Positions 9,709 through 19,689 of a stretch of 42,255 bases of DNA are shown piece after piece. The stretch is taken from assembly GCA_001579985.1 (NCBI GenBank), contig LRSR01012354.1, forward strand, positions 1 through 42,255, in the 5' to 3' direction. Position 1 is the first letter of the stretch. The number at the start of each line of letters is the position of its first letter. This stretch comes from Hypsibius dujardini. Its lineage: Eukaryota; Tardigrada; Eutardigrada; Parachela; Hypsibiidae. Under the pieces are notes generated by a model. The model was not told where the DNA came from. It worked only from the letters and a program-made list of their open reading frames with translations, and did not search any database. The position numbers and the translations under genes were made by a program.

Positions 9709-10107
9709 CTTTTTCATCCAGGCTGTTTGCTTAGACAAGTAGTCTGCAGCCACAGCCTCAAGTGTCTCTTCGGAATCGAGCAGATCGGATGACTGAAGTT
9801 TCTCCGCAAAATGGGTCCTCTCCGTGACCTTAAACCAAGTTTGGAAGCTCAACTCCGATATCGCAAGGCTAGCGCCGGAGGCACTGGCAAAAGAAAGGCT
9901 TTCGCTGTTGCAATCAAATATGGAGCGCACTGCTCAGCCAGAACTGTGGACAGCACTTCACTGTCCAACTGCTCGTCACTGCTATCCAGGGCACTGACGG
10001 ACTCTTCACGGCTTCCTGAATTCGAAAACAGGGAGAGGGCCTTTCGTGCGGCAGCGGTCCAATCGGTGTCGTAATCGGTAGCTTTTGAAATCTCTTCGGA
10101 AATTATA
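9709..10107 (-). pseudogene. Unrecognised acidic/Ser-rich exon with frame change
   Basis: Coding-like minus-strand sequence in two frames. The upstream frame reads ISEEISKATDYDTDW and SREESVSALDSSDEQLDSE. The downstream frame reads FDCNSESLSFASASG, LSFQTWFKVTERTHF and SSDLLDSEETLEAVAAD, ending AWMKK before a possible GTACAC donor at 9708. The switch must occur between about 9940 and 9851; no credible intron is visible there, so a one-base frameshift is likeliest. Both halves have the same acidic, serine-rich composition, which is why I treat them as one exon. Function unknown. Confidence 0.35.
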
Positions 10108-10274
10108 CACTCAATGCAGAAACATGCTTGTATAAACGTGTTGCGTCCATGAAACCAGCACAATGCGCATCCTTTTAGAATGGTGATACCTATATAAAAT
10201 TCACGGAGGTTAAATAAAAAAGCACTTTCGCTAGGTTCTGTGAGTCATTTCATTTCGACGACGATATGTTTATT

Positions 10275-11172
10275 TCGTGTGGGGAAGGGAGTTAGGGGGA
10301 TGACCAACACGGCCTTGGCAGTTCAGGCTATCCCTCCCGAAAAACACTAACCTAAATACGGTTACATTTAGTGTCTTAAATACTGTTCCATATTGAGTAA
10401 CAAAGCTGCTTGTAACCCGTTTTAGTCCCTGAAATAAAAAGGTGACCAAACGGAGTACCATTTATGACACCAGTTTTATTGGGGCTTACAAAAGTTTTGT
10501 TTTCTTTTTTTCAACCCTCGAAGCCGATTGGTCATACCAAATGATGCCAAATCATTTTTTAGTCAAGGAGAAAGCACTTGGGTGGACTGACCATTGGTCA
10601 ACCAAGTGCAGTTCAGTCCAGAATTGCATTTGTTTTTGCATCCCCTTTTGGGATGCAATTATGGATTCATTTTGGTATGGACAAAAAGATAAACCGCCAA
10701 ATTGTAACTTACTGTAGTACTGTTTCGAAATCATAAAGGATTTCAGTTAAGATTCGAATTCCTGTCACTGTTTTTCGCTTGGCTATAAATGGTTTTGCAA
10801 GCCTCAATTTTGTACTGAATCAGATGAGCCTTCACCGACAGGCGCAATTAAGGCAGACATTGTTTGGATTCCGTTTCAGTTTAAAGTCGTCATTTCATTA
10901 TATTTAGAGGCCTCAAGACCAGGAGCTTTATGTGAATATCCAGGCCCGAAGAATGGGCCTGTTGTTCGCGGAATCAAATTACGATCAACAATGGGATCGA
11001 CATTGGCCGATAGCAATTATTTGTTTTCACCTTCATTGCGATCTTTGACCCTTCGGCGATAATTTCATGCTCAGGGGCGTCGCCACATTTAGAGTTAAAA
11101 CCTGCAGCTAATACCTCTTCCTGCTCACAGCGTTATTGTACATTGCAACTTCGTATCATTGTACATGAATGG
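10275..11172. repeat. Block A copy of duplicated non-coding segment
   Basis: Homologous to about 19690-20852. The first 230 bp are moderately diverged. From about 10520 to 11045 the copies are about 99% identical (five substitutions and two small indels by eye, against 20188-20725), then divergence resumes to about 11172. No open frame is shared in a protein-like way. Confidence 0.65.
10533..10679. ncRNA. Hairpin-rich element, possible structured RNA or tiny MITE
   Basis: Outer arms CATACCAAATGA (10533-10544) and TCATTTTGGTATG (10667-10679) are near-perfect inverted repeats. Inside, GCACTTGG/CCAAGTGC (10574-10581 with 10602-10609) and TGGACTGA/TCAGTCCA (10583-10590 with 10613-10620) are interleaved 8-bp pairings: either alternatives or a pseudoknot. 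TGCATCCC/GGGATGCA (10637-10657) forms a third perfect hairpin with a five-base loop. All arms are unchanged in the second copy at about 20200-20346. Whether it is RNA or a mobile element cannot be decided from sequence. Confidence 0.4.
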
Positions 11173-11974
11173 TAAATGAGTGATTTTACGTGTGGACGTT
11201 GAAAATCATCCCTGATTAGAAACGAAAAATATTGATTTGCAACCGTGATTAATGATTACTTCAAAGGGCAAATACCCATTGCATTTAGCCGCTCACGTGT
11301 TGTTCGTTCCATTTGATCGACGTGGAACACCAGGGCGTTGGCTTTTTTTTTGGCCTTTCGAGTTCACATGTTTTGGAATGGGAAGGTTCACAAGCTGGGA
11401 AGTGAAAGCTCCGCAATCAGGATTCTTGCTCATATGGGAGAATCGTCTGCCTATTTCTGGCGAAAGGGAAGTCCGAAAGGTCTCGAAATTCCCTTGTTCA
11501 AACAGCGAAGCACTGCTTCCCGCCAAACAAGACAGTCCAGCGGATCCATTCGTACCACTGAAATAACATACATATCGAAGTTATTTACCCGCTCATGCTT
11601 ACATAGAAAACAAAACTCCAACAATATAAATCGAAATTAGAGATGGCAAAAGCTAAAACTATTATAATAATCAATTTTTTTAGTGAATTAAGTCCAGACA
11701 TATCATGCTGTAAACAAAAGTTGTTTAGGTTGTTTTATCTAATGCTACCATTGTAGCTATACTGCAGTCGAAACAAGTTTACGTAGGGTTAGTTTTCCCA
11801 CTTAAATGATTGGTGACCGTATCATGTGATTTGTTGTGTGAGAAGCAAAGAGGAGTCAAAAATTAGTCATTAAAAGTTAGTTTAGTCCTACTCCAGTTAT
11901 ATTTTACAAAAATGTGGTTAGGTATACTTGTACCATTAGTAAGTAAGTGAAACGCCTCGTAAAATTTTGTACGT
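11173..11974. other. Intergenic, no gene assigned
   Basis: Overlapping open frames of about 100 codons at 11250-11640 have no recognisable motif and compete with one another in several frames. A segment near 11640 (GATGGCAAAAGCTAAAAC) resembles the repeat at 23.8-24.2 kb. Confidence 0.35.
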
Positions 11975-12217
11975 CCGTTGCAGCAGTTGTAGCTGTATTT
12001 GCAGTAAAATTCGTAACAGCATTTAGTGTACAATTAACAGCAGTAGTAGCATTAACGGTAGTAGTAGTAACGGTGGTAGCAGTAAATTAGTAGTAGTAAC
12101 AGTAGTAGCGGTAGTAGCAGTTTTTGCAATATTAGGAGAAGCAGAAGAAGCAGTAAATTAATAGCAATAGTAGCAGCATTTGCAGTAAAATTCGTAGCAA
12201 TAGTAATAGTAATTACT
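11975..12217. repeat. Degenerate GTA/GCA trinucleotide microsatellite
   Basis: Long runs of GTAGTAGCAGTAG-type triplets with interruptions. It continues at 12496-12660, so the array is split by the inverted-repeat element at 12220-12493. Confidence 0.75.
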
Positions 12218-12219
12218 TA

Positions 12220-12493
12220 CTGTATGCTCGCGATCTCAAGGGACACTTTTCTGCCCTACCCGTAAATTTTAACTAACCCGGGCCGTGCCTATTCAGTGCC
12301 GTTCACCAAATTACCACTGTAGGGACAAATACACGAAAAAGCACGACTGTACAATCAATCAATCAGCACAGCGAGTAAGCTGTACGAAATCAACCAGTCA
12401 GAGAACAGTGAATCAGATTGAACGTTCAATCAAGTGCAGGGCCATACCGAGGGAGGCGGGGCTTAGCTGTCCCTTGAGATCGCGAGCATACGG
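12220..12493. mobile_element. MITE inserted in a trinucleotide microsatellite
   Basis: A perfect 24-bp inverted repeat: the left copy begins GTATGCTCGCGATCTCAAGG at 12222, and its reverse complement ends at 12491. Allowing one mismatch, the termini read CTGTATGC and CCGTATGC and are flanked by TA on both sides (12218-12219 and 12494-12495), as for Tc1/mariner-type elements. It is 274 bp with no coding capacity. The same microsatellite lies on both sides, so the insertion came after the array expanded. Confidence 0.75.
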
Positions 12494-12495
12494 TA

Positions 12496-12660
12496 CGACT
12501 AATAATAGTAGTAGCAGTAGTAGCATAAGATTAGTAGCAATAATAGCAGCATTTGCAGTAGAACTAGTAGCAGTAGTACCAGTAGACTTGTGCAAGTAAT
12601 AGTAGTAGCAGAATTTGCAGTAGGACCAGCAGCAGGAAATGCAATAGACTAGTAGCAGGG
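12496..12660. repeat. Right part of the GTA/GCA microsatellite
   Basis: Interrupted AGTAGTAGCAG triplets, the continuation of the array at 11975-12217 beyond the inserted element. Confidence 0.7.
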
Positions 12661-13396
12661 CTAGTAGTGATGTATTTTTCTATCCGAACGTACATTTTTC
12701 CACCCGAGCGCTCATCCTACCATGCGTTTCCAAACTAGAAAAAGAAAATTAGTCAATTATGGCATATAAACATTTTCTGTTTCAGGGCTTACGGTCATTT
12801 TACATTCGAAGTGTTTGCAACATTGTAGATGAAAGCACACAACATTATAGATAATAAGAAATACAAGAACCAAACTAGCTGGCTGCAATAAATCATCACT
12901 GGGTTTATTTTTGTAGTCTTCAGCCGAAGGTGGATGTAGACGGTTTTCTATCGGCATGAAGTCGAGGCATTCATTGGCAATAAGCCTGGGTTAACTAGCT
13001 CTACGTTTCCTTCGCAGAATGGGTTTGAAGAGATTTTACCCTCCATACAAAGGGCGTCCCACATACATCCAGTACTCGATGCTCGGTTCACCATGTCGCT
13101 CGTATGAGCGTTCGTTTGTGTGCTCTTTTGAGCGTTCTACGTGACGTTTACAGTTGCATTCATTGTAGTGATGGGCGGGACGTTCGTTTTGTAGTTGGTC
13201 TTGCTCACTGGTATGGGATTCACTCTTCCGCTTACTCTGGTGCTCGCTTTTTCATTCGTTCCGATGTTCACTCTGACGTTCGTTTTGCTGTTCGCACTGG
13301 CGTTCGGTGTAATTTCCGTTTCAATGTTGTTTCACATTCGTGTTCAATAAAGGCGCAGGGTTATCCTCTGTCACTACATCGTCTTTTATTTTTCAG
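12661..13396. other. Intergenic with low-complexity GTTCG-rich tract
   Basis: From about 13100 to 13330 there is a degenerate repeat rich in CGTTCGTTTT and TTCACTCTG-like words. The rest shows no gene. Confidence 0.4.
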
Positions 13397-13589
13397 GTCA
13401 GCATTGAAAGGTATCTACACCTCAATCTCCCGCAGGCCTGTCCACTCCAGCCGACACACCATTCCATTTACTGCGCGGATCATTCCACACTTGCGGCATT
13501 GGTCGGTGAGCCGGTCACCAAAAAAAAGCTTTCGGAGCTGAGCCGAACTGTTACACATGCAGAAATGCAGTCCATTATGAGCATTCCCG
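13397..13589 (+). CDS. Isolated candidate exon, unknown protein
   Basis: A strong acceptor (TTTATTTTTCAG, ending 13396) is followed by an open frame reading VSIERYLHLNLPQACPLQ, then DHSTLAALVGEPVTKKK and LSELSRTVTHAEMQSIMSIP, with a possible donor GTGTGT at 13590. Amino-acid composition and splice signals look coding, but no partner exon or domain was recognised. It could be an internal exon of a gene whose neighbours are not visible to me. Confidence 0.35.
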
Positions 13590-13899
13590 GTGTGTTTATA
13601 CAATTATGATGACAGGCATTTTGGGTAGAAATGGGTAAAAGTGTTTGTGGGGCCAGGCTTCAAGGGCATGTAATGCTATAAGGTCTACACATTGGTCCCA
13701 GATAGTTTGTGGGTTCTATGCTCCCTTGCAATTAAACAGGATTTATTGATTGGTAAAACACACCGCGGTAACTAATATCCTCTTTCCGTGTTAGGCTTGC
13801 CTTAGTTCGATATCTTTATAATAGACGGATCTGATCGCCAAACTATTTTTCCGTCCTTTTAACCATAAAACTCTTCGTATCAAACAATAAAAACTCATA
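13590..13899. other. Intergenic, nothing recognised
   Basis: No exon, repeat or hairpin worth naming was found here. Confidence 0.4.
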
Positions 13900-14370
13900 C
13901 CATACCTATTATCGAACCTGCGCATCATCGCTCCACTAATCACACAGTGTATTTGCATCCTTTGAATCATCGAATCCTCGCACTATCCAACCATCGTAAC
14001 ACCGAACCCGTCGTACTGCCATGCCGATGTACCATTTATGCCATTCAACCGTCGATCAATCGCCCCACCGAACCATTCGTACCTCCAAACCATCGTAGCA
14101 CTAATCCCTTAGCACCATTGTACCATGGAACCAATCGTACTATCGTACCGTTGAAACATTTGAATCTCCATTTGTACCCTTTGGGCAACGAACCTACGTA
14201 CCATTAAATTCTCAGTACTATAAAACTATTGTATCCCTGGCTCTTTAGCACAATTGTAGCATTGAATTCGTTCCACCATCATAATATCGAACGGTCAAAC
14301 AATATTACCACCTATTTGCCACCACCATCACACCACTAAACCCTTTGAATCATCGCACCATCGCGTCATG
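13900..14370. repeat. Degenerate CCATCGTACC-type short repeat
   Basis: Words such as ACCATCG, CATCGTA, ACCGAACC and ACCATTGTACC recur every 9-18 bp for almost 470 bp on the plus strand. Stop codons and frame changes make a protein origin unlikely. It looks like an old, heavily mutated minisatellite. Confidence 0.55.
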
Positions 14371-14689
14371 CGACTCAAAGAAGTCATGCACCCACATATT
14401 TCAGCTCGTTGGACCCATGAACCCAATTCTAATATTTTTTTATTGGTCGGTTCAGGTTTTTTGCATTGCACCCATTCATTGGCGTTACCAATGAGCCGAA
14501 AGGGGAAGCTCGGGTGAAGGGGGTGAAGGGGTCGGTTTAAATCTGTCCTGAAAGCCGTGCCGAGATATCACCAAGTATTTTATGTCACTCGTCTGATTTT
14601 TCATCGGAATGCGGAGTTGTCCGAGCGTCATGATCTTTAAACCAGTTGCTATGTGTATCAGCTTCTTTGCAATGAATCATAATGCCAAG
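14371..14689. other. Intergenic, nothing recognised
   Basis: Contains a short GGGGTGAAGG-rich spot near 14510-14535. No gene seen. Confidence 0.4.
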
Positions 14690-14865
14690 TCTAAGTATCA
14701 GTATAAGTATAAAATAGAAGTACAAGCAGTTGTATAGGTTATAAATAGTCTGCCTAGTGTATGTAATTGCGTTTATGTATAAGTATAAGTATAAGTATAC
14801 GGATACATGAACGCCGCCAAATAGCAGCTAAGTTAGTTATTAAGTATAAAAAGTATTTAAGTATA
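14690..14865. repeat. AGTATA-type microsatellite
   Basis: Interrupted runs of AAGTATAAGTAT at 14690-14720, 14778-14800 and 14840-14865. Confidence 0.65.
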
Positions 14866-14921
14866 CAGAAGTCTAGAGAACGATGCCTGGAACTTAAAAT
14901 GTCTTGTCCCGGAACTCACCA

Positions 14922-15095
14922 GTAACCAGACAGACAGTCAAACAGACAGACAGACAGGCAGACATCTGTGTATTTTCATCTGTGTTTATATCTGGATCTG
15001 TGTCCGCGCCTGAGCTCGTACCTGTGTCTGTGCACGTCTTTGTCTACCTACAGATTTGTGTCAGTGTCTGTGTTTGTATCAGTCTATGTCGAAGT
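14922..15095. repeat. CAGA tetranucleotide run followed by TGTCTG-rich tract
   Basis: CAGACAGACAG repeats at 14928-14965, then a degenerate TGTGTCTG-rich tract to about 15095. Open frames across it are compositional artefacts. Confidence 0.6.
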
Positions 15096-15404
15096 CCCTT
15101 TCTCGGTTTTAGTTTTTTCCATTTGAGTCATAACTGCATTAAGGATGAAATTATTTCCTGGTCAAATAGCCCTCGTTGGAATGATCGCAGTTTTAATCAA
15201 CGCGCAGGTAGACTGCCTCGGCAGCCTAAAATTCTCGGCCAAATGACGCACCTCGAACTGCATTTACATGTACGCTTCCTGCTCAATTAATTTTGATGAG
15301 ATAAATATTCAAATCTCAAAATTAATATTAAATTACCTCCGGGAGGATTTAATATAGTATTTAATAATTCCCACTTGATCCTCCCTCCCTCACTTGATAA
15401 CTCC

Positions 15405-16811
15405 CTCATCTGAACAGGACACGAAAATTCCCTCAAAGTATGGATGGTCTTCACCAGTATTATCTGCGTGACGGGAATCCTGCTGAATCTCGCCTTCCTC
15501 ATTGATCACAGTGATCACATTGATCACCCTGACAAAGGGTATGAGGTAAGGGCACTGGAATGGGCCACTTGCTCTTCCCGTACCCTGGAATGGGCCACCC
15601 TGGAATCATACCTTCCACACAAGTTTTGGCTATCACTAAGGTTCTAAGCGACAGAGAATAACTGATAATCCGGTGGAACGCAAATCAGATATGAAAAACA
15701 ATTGTGGGAACATGTTTAAAAAAAGAAATAAAAAGCTCCATTAGACGATTGGAAGAAGTCCACTGTAGAGGTCGTTGACTACGCAGTGACTCATCTGTTT
15801 TTGATTAATTTGCGACAAAGCGCCCCCTGCCGCCCGGTGGCCCATTCCAGGGTACGCGAAAGTCAAGTGGCCCATTCCAGTGCCCTTACCTCATATCTAT
15901 TCCGCATGCCAAACCCAGATGGCCCATCTCATCATCATTGACCTGGTATACAATGCATGGTGACCATTCCACTGGACCTTCTCGTCAGCTACTACCCAAG
16001 GTTGCTGTCACCGTTGGAATGTGCTCTAACAAGGCTGCTTTTTCTCATGATCGAATGCTTCGCCAATTGGGTAACTCTTTCGGTGGCAGCCATCGCTTCA
16101 TCGCCCTTATTTTCCCCACGTATTATCGACAAGTATGCCGGAATAAATGGTCCAACATTGGCAGCATTGCCGTGCCCTGGTGCATAGGGTCCATACTAAA
16201 TACCCCATACCTTACCGGCTACGGAGGTTACTTTGCCATGAGTCCCCCTTGGTACCAATGCATATTTTACTCGACGAGGCAATTTCGGAAGGAAAACATC
16301 ATTTATTTATTATTTGTTTTGCCCGTGACGATTCTCGGCATGCTATATGTCTCTGTAGATCTGAAAATGGCGTTCTGGAGGGTATGCAACCGGCAAGTGG
16401 TGAACATGGCGGTGATCACCCCGTCGCTGAGCCAAAGGGTTGAGAAACGATTGGACCTAGCGCGTATGCTGTTTGTCACAGCGTTTTTCTACATCCTCCT
16501 GTACTTGCCAAACCCAGTACTGGGATGGTTCTATCCATGGCTGTTTGTAGGCTCGCCCATTGGGCGAATGTGGTTGCGGACGGCCTACTGTATGGGATTT
16601 TTCGTCAACCCAATGAGATTGCTATTGTTTAGAACACGTGACTACCGCATGGGTCAACGTTTTCTTATATTGTATTAGTCATGTGACAGGTTTTTTTCCT
16701 TTTTAGATCGTATTCTTGATCATGCCTCGCGAATATCCAGGAGAGTTGACCACGCAATGGAGACATTTGACGACACTTAGAGCGCGCCATTTATATCTTT
16801 ATCACTGCTAA
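15405..16811 (+). pseudogene. Class A GPCR copy 3, multiply broken
   Basis: Homologous to copy 2 from just before TM1 (CATCTGAACAGGAC at about 15408) to the last exon 16707..16811 (IVFLIMPREYP...YHC-stop). The lesions are as follows. The Trp codon before TM1 is TGA. A 352-bp element sits in the first intracellular loop. Two bases are added after the TM2 aspartate (GACCTGGTATACAATG against GACCTAGTGCAATG). One base is lost at the NRF motif (GCCATCGC against GCCAATCGC). The splice donor after LVNP is ATGAGA at 16613 instead of GTAAGA, so reading runs on to a stop at 16678. TM4-TM7 is open and well conserved (PWCIG, WYQC, FYPW), so decay is recent or the segment has been refreshed by conversion. 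The original start region is not found. Confidence 0.82.
15542..15893. mobile_element. 352-bp MITE inserted in GPCR copy 3
   Basis: Terminal inverted repeats of about 58 bp start TGAGGTAAGGGCACTGGAAT, matching except for a nine-base variable centre. Each arm also contains a direct subrepeat (CTGGAATGGGCCAC twice). TA lies outside both ends (15540-15541 and 15894-15895), and the receptor homology resumes directly afterwards, so the TA is a target duplication. No open frame of note; Tc1/mariner-type mobilisation is inferred from TA. Confidence 0.85.
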
Positions 16812-17664
16812 ATGTTTCTCACAACTCGCTCCCACGTTTGGCTGATCCGATATATTACGTTGATTAGCCGGCCCTGCATGAAAATGTAATTATTTTTAAT
16901 AAGTATTTATTACAGAATCTGCGCCTGTCGACATTCGTCAAAAGTGATTCCTAAATTAATTAATTAAGCGGCAACTAAATTAATAATTAAGTGATGAAAC
17001 AGCAGGCACAACACAGATTTTGTGTGTATATATGCATAATTGTCTTCTACGTAGCAGCTTTGCTTGTAGGCATTCATCTGAATTAACTACTAATTAAATT
17101 AAGTAAACAGTAGCTAAATTAATAATTACTGATCAACCAGTAATTGAATAAGCAGTTAATTTATTTTTTGCATTTTATCAACCATCTGAATAAACCCAAA
17201 ATTGGGCAAGAAAGTTCGCAAGCAATTTAGTCTACTGACCTGTGTTTGGAATCGGACCCGAAGAATCGATGGACTCGGTTCAGGGTTCAGTTAAACAAAC
17301 AGTCCGTTTTTACCGCCCTTAGTTGTTGCCACGTCGTGACTTGGCCAGACGATTACTCCTACAGTCGCTTTTGGCTTTTCTTTGTTAAAATATACCGATA
17401 AACCAGCGAAGTAAGTGTTATACGTATACTATTCATCACCCCCATGTTTTCCTTGTTGCGCATTCGATAACTACTAAGGCCTGTTCCGTGGTGAAAAACA
17501 GACTGACTTTTTCGATGAAGTTCTACTTGTCTCTCGCAACCAAAAAAAATGTCCAAGCGTTCACGGTTGTCTCTACCGGGAGAAGTTACATTTTCATATC
17601 CAACTGCAAAGATCATAGCGGTAGCGGTGATAAAAAAGTCAGTTGAAATTTCTACTCGAAGACG
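16812..17664. other. Block B intergenic spacer
   Basis: Counterpart of 3650-4672, with the same AT-rich tract and the same conserved segment around 17215-17330. No gene seen. Confidence 0.55.
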
Positions 17665-19409
17665 TTACGGCAGGTTGGCAAAATCCTGCAACGTAGCCTT
17701 GTTCATGAAAGCCAAACGATCTTTTCCGAATTTTTTTTCGTAGATGTAGATGAATCGGAAGAGCATCTCAGTGCCATGATCATTTTCCCCGGCTTTGACG
17801 GTGAAGGTCTTCCCTAGAATATCCAGCAGGTGCTGGAAGGGTCGAATTTTGGCCTTCTCGCATCGGTTTCTGACCAGACCATCAAGGTTGTCGTGATGCG
17901 TGATGGGCGTGCCTCGACCGAACTCTTTAATGTCAGCGTAGACGTCAAGGTTGTAGACCATATCCAAATCCTCCACCGGCTGCACTCTTCGCACGCCATG
18001 ATTGTCCTCCAGTAGATGGATCCGCTGTCGACCGCCCTTCCGAGGTTCGTACTTCTGCCAAAAATCACCAAACATCATCACGATCATGGGGTTGTTGATG
18101 CCGAGCAGACCGAGGTTGGTCAGAGGGATGTCGATGCGATCGTTGCCGAAAATGATTAGGTCCTTGGGGATGCCGTCGTAGATCATGAGGACGAGTAGTT
18201 TCAGCAGCTCTTCCGTGCTCCAGCCGGTCAGTCCGATCGAGTCAACAAATTTCTGCAGTTGCACAATCTCCACGGTCCCATCGCTGATCGATGGCACCGG
18301 CTTCTCGCCCGCATTGAGCAGCCACATGAACGTACTCTTACCCATTCCTAACACACACACACACAAAGGAAAATTACGTATTGGTTTAAACCTCAATTTC
18401 ATATGTAAGCTAATTTACATGTATTTAATGATCCCGTTATTTACAAATTTGTTTGGTGAGATTTCGCTTTCAGCCTGAATGTTCCAACGCTTTTTCAAAA
18501 AGTTGAGATCCGTCAGTTTGCAAAGTTGTCTTCCTCTTCTCTCACGCGAAACTGTGTTGTGTTTGTTTTCTCGATTTGTGAATCTCTTGATGCGACTCGA
18601 CGTTTCAGTCCTTAGCAGAGGTAAATATTCCAACATTGAACCATTGAATAATTTGGAATATTTTACTTTATTTTCTCAACTGAAGCGAACAGTAAAACCT
18701 GGAAAGCTGTTTTATCCTTTTGCTTCCAGAAACAAATACATTGTTAACGATTGATTTTTTTATATTTCCGATTAAATTTGGTGAACCTAGTTTAATTGTT
18801 TCAAGGATGCAATTTGAGTTATAAGAACAGTGTTCAAAGTTACTAAAAGTCAAAAGTCGGCTATTTGCTTTTATTTTTTGTTGTGCTTTAGTGGACATGT
18901 ACTATTAGTTTAATTTCTTTACCTTTTGGTCCGACCAGCAGGAGTTTTTCATTCTGTTTGATGTCCAGCCCAAGACTGTTTACAAAACTAACTTTGGCCT
19001 CTCGATCGAGGATCGGTTTCCGCAGTTCAATCTCCAGATCCTTGACATGCTGCTCCGCGTCAGTGACAGACTTGATCATGGCGTTGATTCGCATTTCGTA
19101 CCTCTCCTGTTCCACCTCCCGTTCACGTTTCAGCCGCGCTTGTTCCGCTTGGTAGGCCGCCTCCATCCGCTGCCTCTCCTGATCATTTCCCTGCCGAATG
19201 GCCGCAATCATTTGAGTGTGCTGGGCATGCGCCTGGGCCTGCTGCTCCTGGAAAATGCGCTGGCTCTCCGCGATCGCCGCTGCATGCTGCCGGTGGATGG
19301 CGTCCACATCCACCAATGGTCCCTTAGAACCGCCGCCGCCCATGATGAGGTCGGAAAGTGTTTCAAGGGCGCCTACGATGACCGGTATTAGGGTAACGAG
19401 CTGTGACAT
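17665..19409 (-). CDS. P-loop GTPase-like protein with coiled coil, gene B
   Basis: Paralogue of the gene at 4.7-6.4 kb: complement(join(17665..18347, 18923..19409)), about 389 aa. Donor GTAAAG at 18922, acceptor TTAG ending at 18348, phase-1 intron of 575 nt cutting the Walker A loop; the joined motif is again GPKGMGKST. Exon 2 differs from gene A by only a few residues (LEDNHG, DNLDG, LVRNRC, FQHLL). Exon 1 is about 90% similar over the coiled coil, but the first 28 or so residues are quite different: amphipathic with GGGGSKG before VDVDAIHRQHA, against a more hydrophobic end with GNGSSRG in A. No frameshift or stop is seen, and splice signals and TATA box are intact, so both genes look functional although the neighbouring GPCR copy is dead. 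Unknown role. Confidence 0.8.
18003..18482. repeat. Partner of the gene-conversion tract at 5011-5490
   Basis: Identical by eye to 5011-5490, spanning the start of exon 2 and the adjoining intron, while the remainder of the intron (18483-18922) is clearly diverged. Confidence 0.75.
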
Positions 19410-19492
19410 TCAGCACGTCTAAACGTGGCAGGGTATTTGCAAGTTCAATAGAAGAAAGGTGGAAAACAAGAAAAATGAGAGGGAAATGAGTG

Positions 19493-19499
19493 TTTTATA
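19493..19499 (-). promoter_or_regulatory. TATA box of P-loop gene B
   Basis: The minus strand reads TATAAAA about 84 bp upstream of the ATG at 19409, in the same CTTGTATAAAACACTC-like context apart from one base as in gene A (there AACTTG, here TACTTG). Confidence 0.6.
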
Positions 19500-19689
19500 C
19501 AAGTAGCTCTGAACGCCGTTTTTGTATGTTTAGCCTATCAGTGTCGTACGACGCACCGTACTTTTATCACTTTACCTCCATCGTGTGTTGAGTACCGTAG
19601 AACAAGGGGAATTACTCATGGTCCACATGATATGATGCATGATTCATGGGGAATAAAATTGAAGGGCGGTGGTCCTCCGCACCTTCGGT

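Noticed and set aside
12285-12599. 104-codon frame over the inverted-repeat element
   Set aside because: It crosses the MITE boundary into microsatellite, so it cannot be an old coding unit.
13900-14370. CRISPR-like array of spaced short repeats
   Set aside because: Repeat words vary, spacing is irregular and the context is animal nuclear DNA.
14904-15290. 128-codon plus-strand frame
   Set aside because: It runs through CAGA and TGTCTG simple repeats; composition, not coding.
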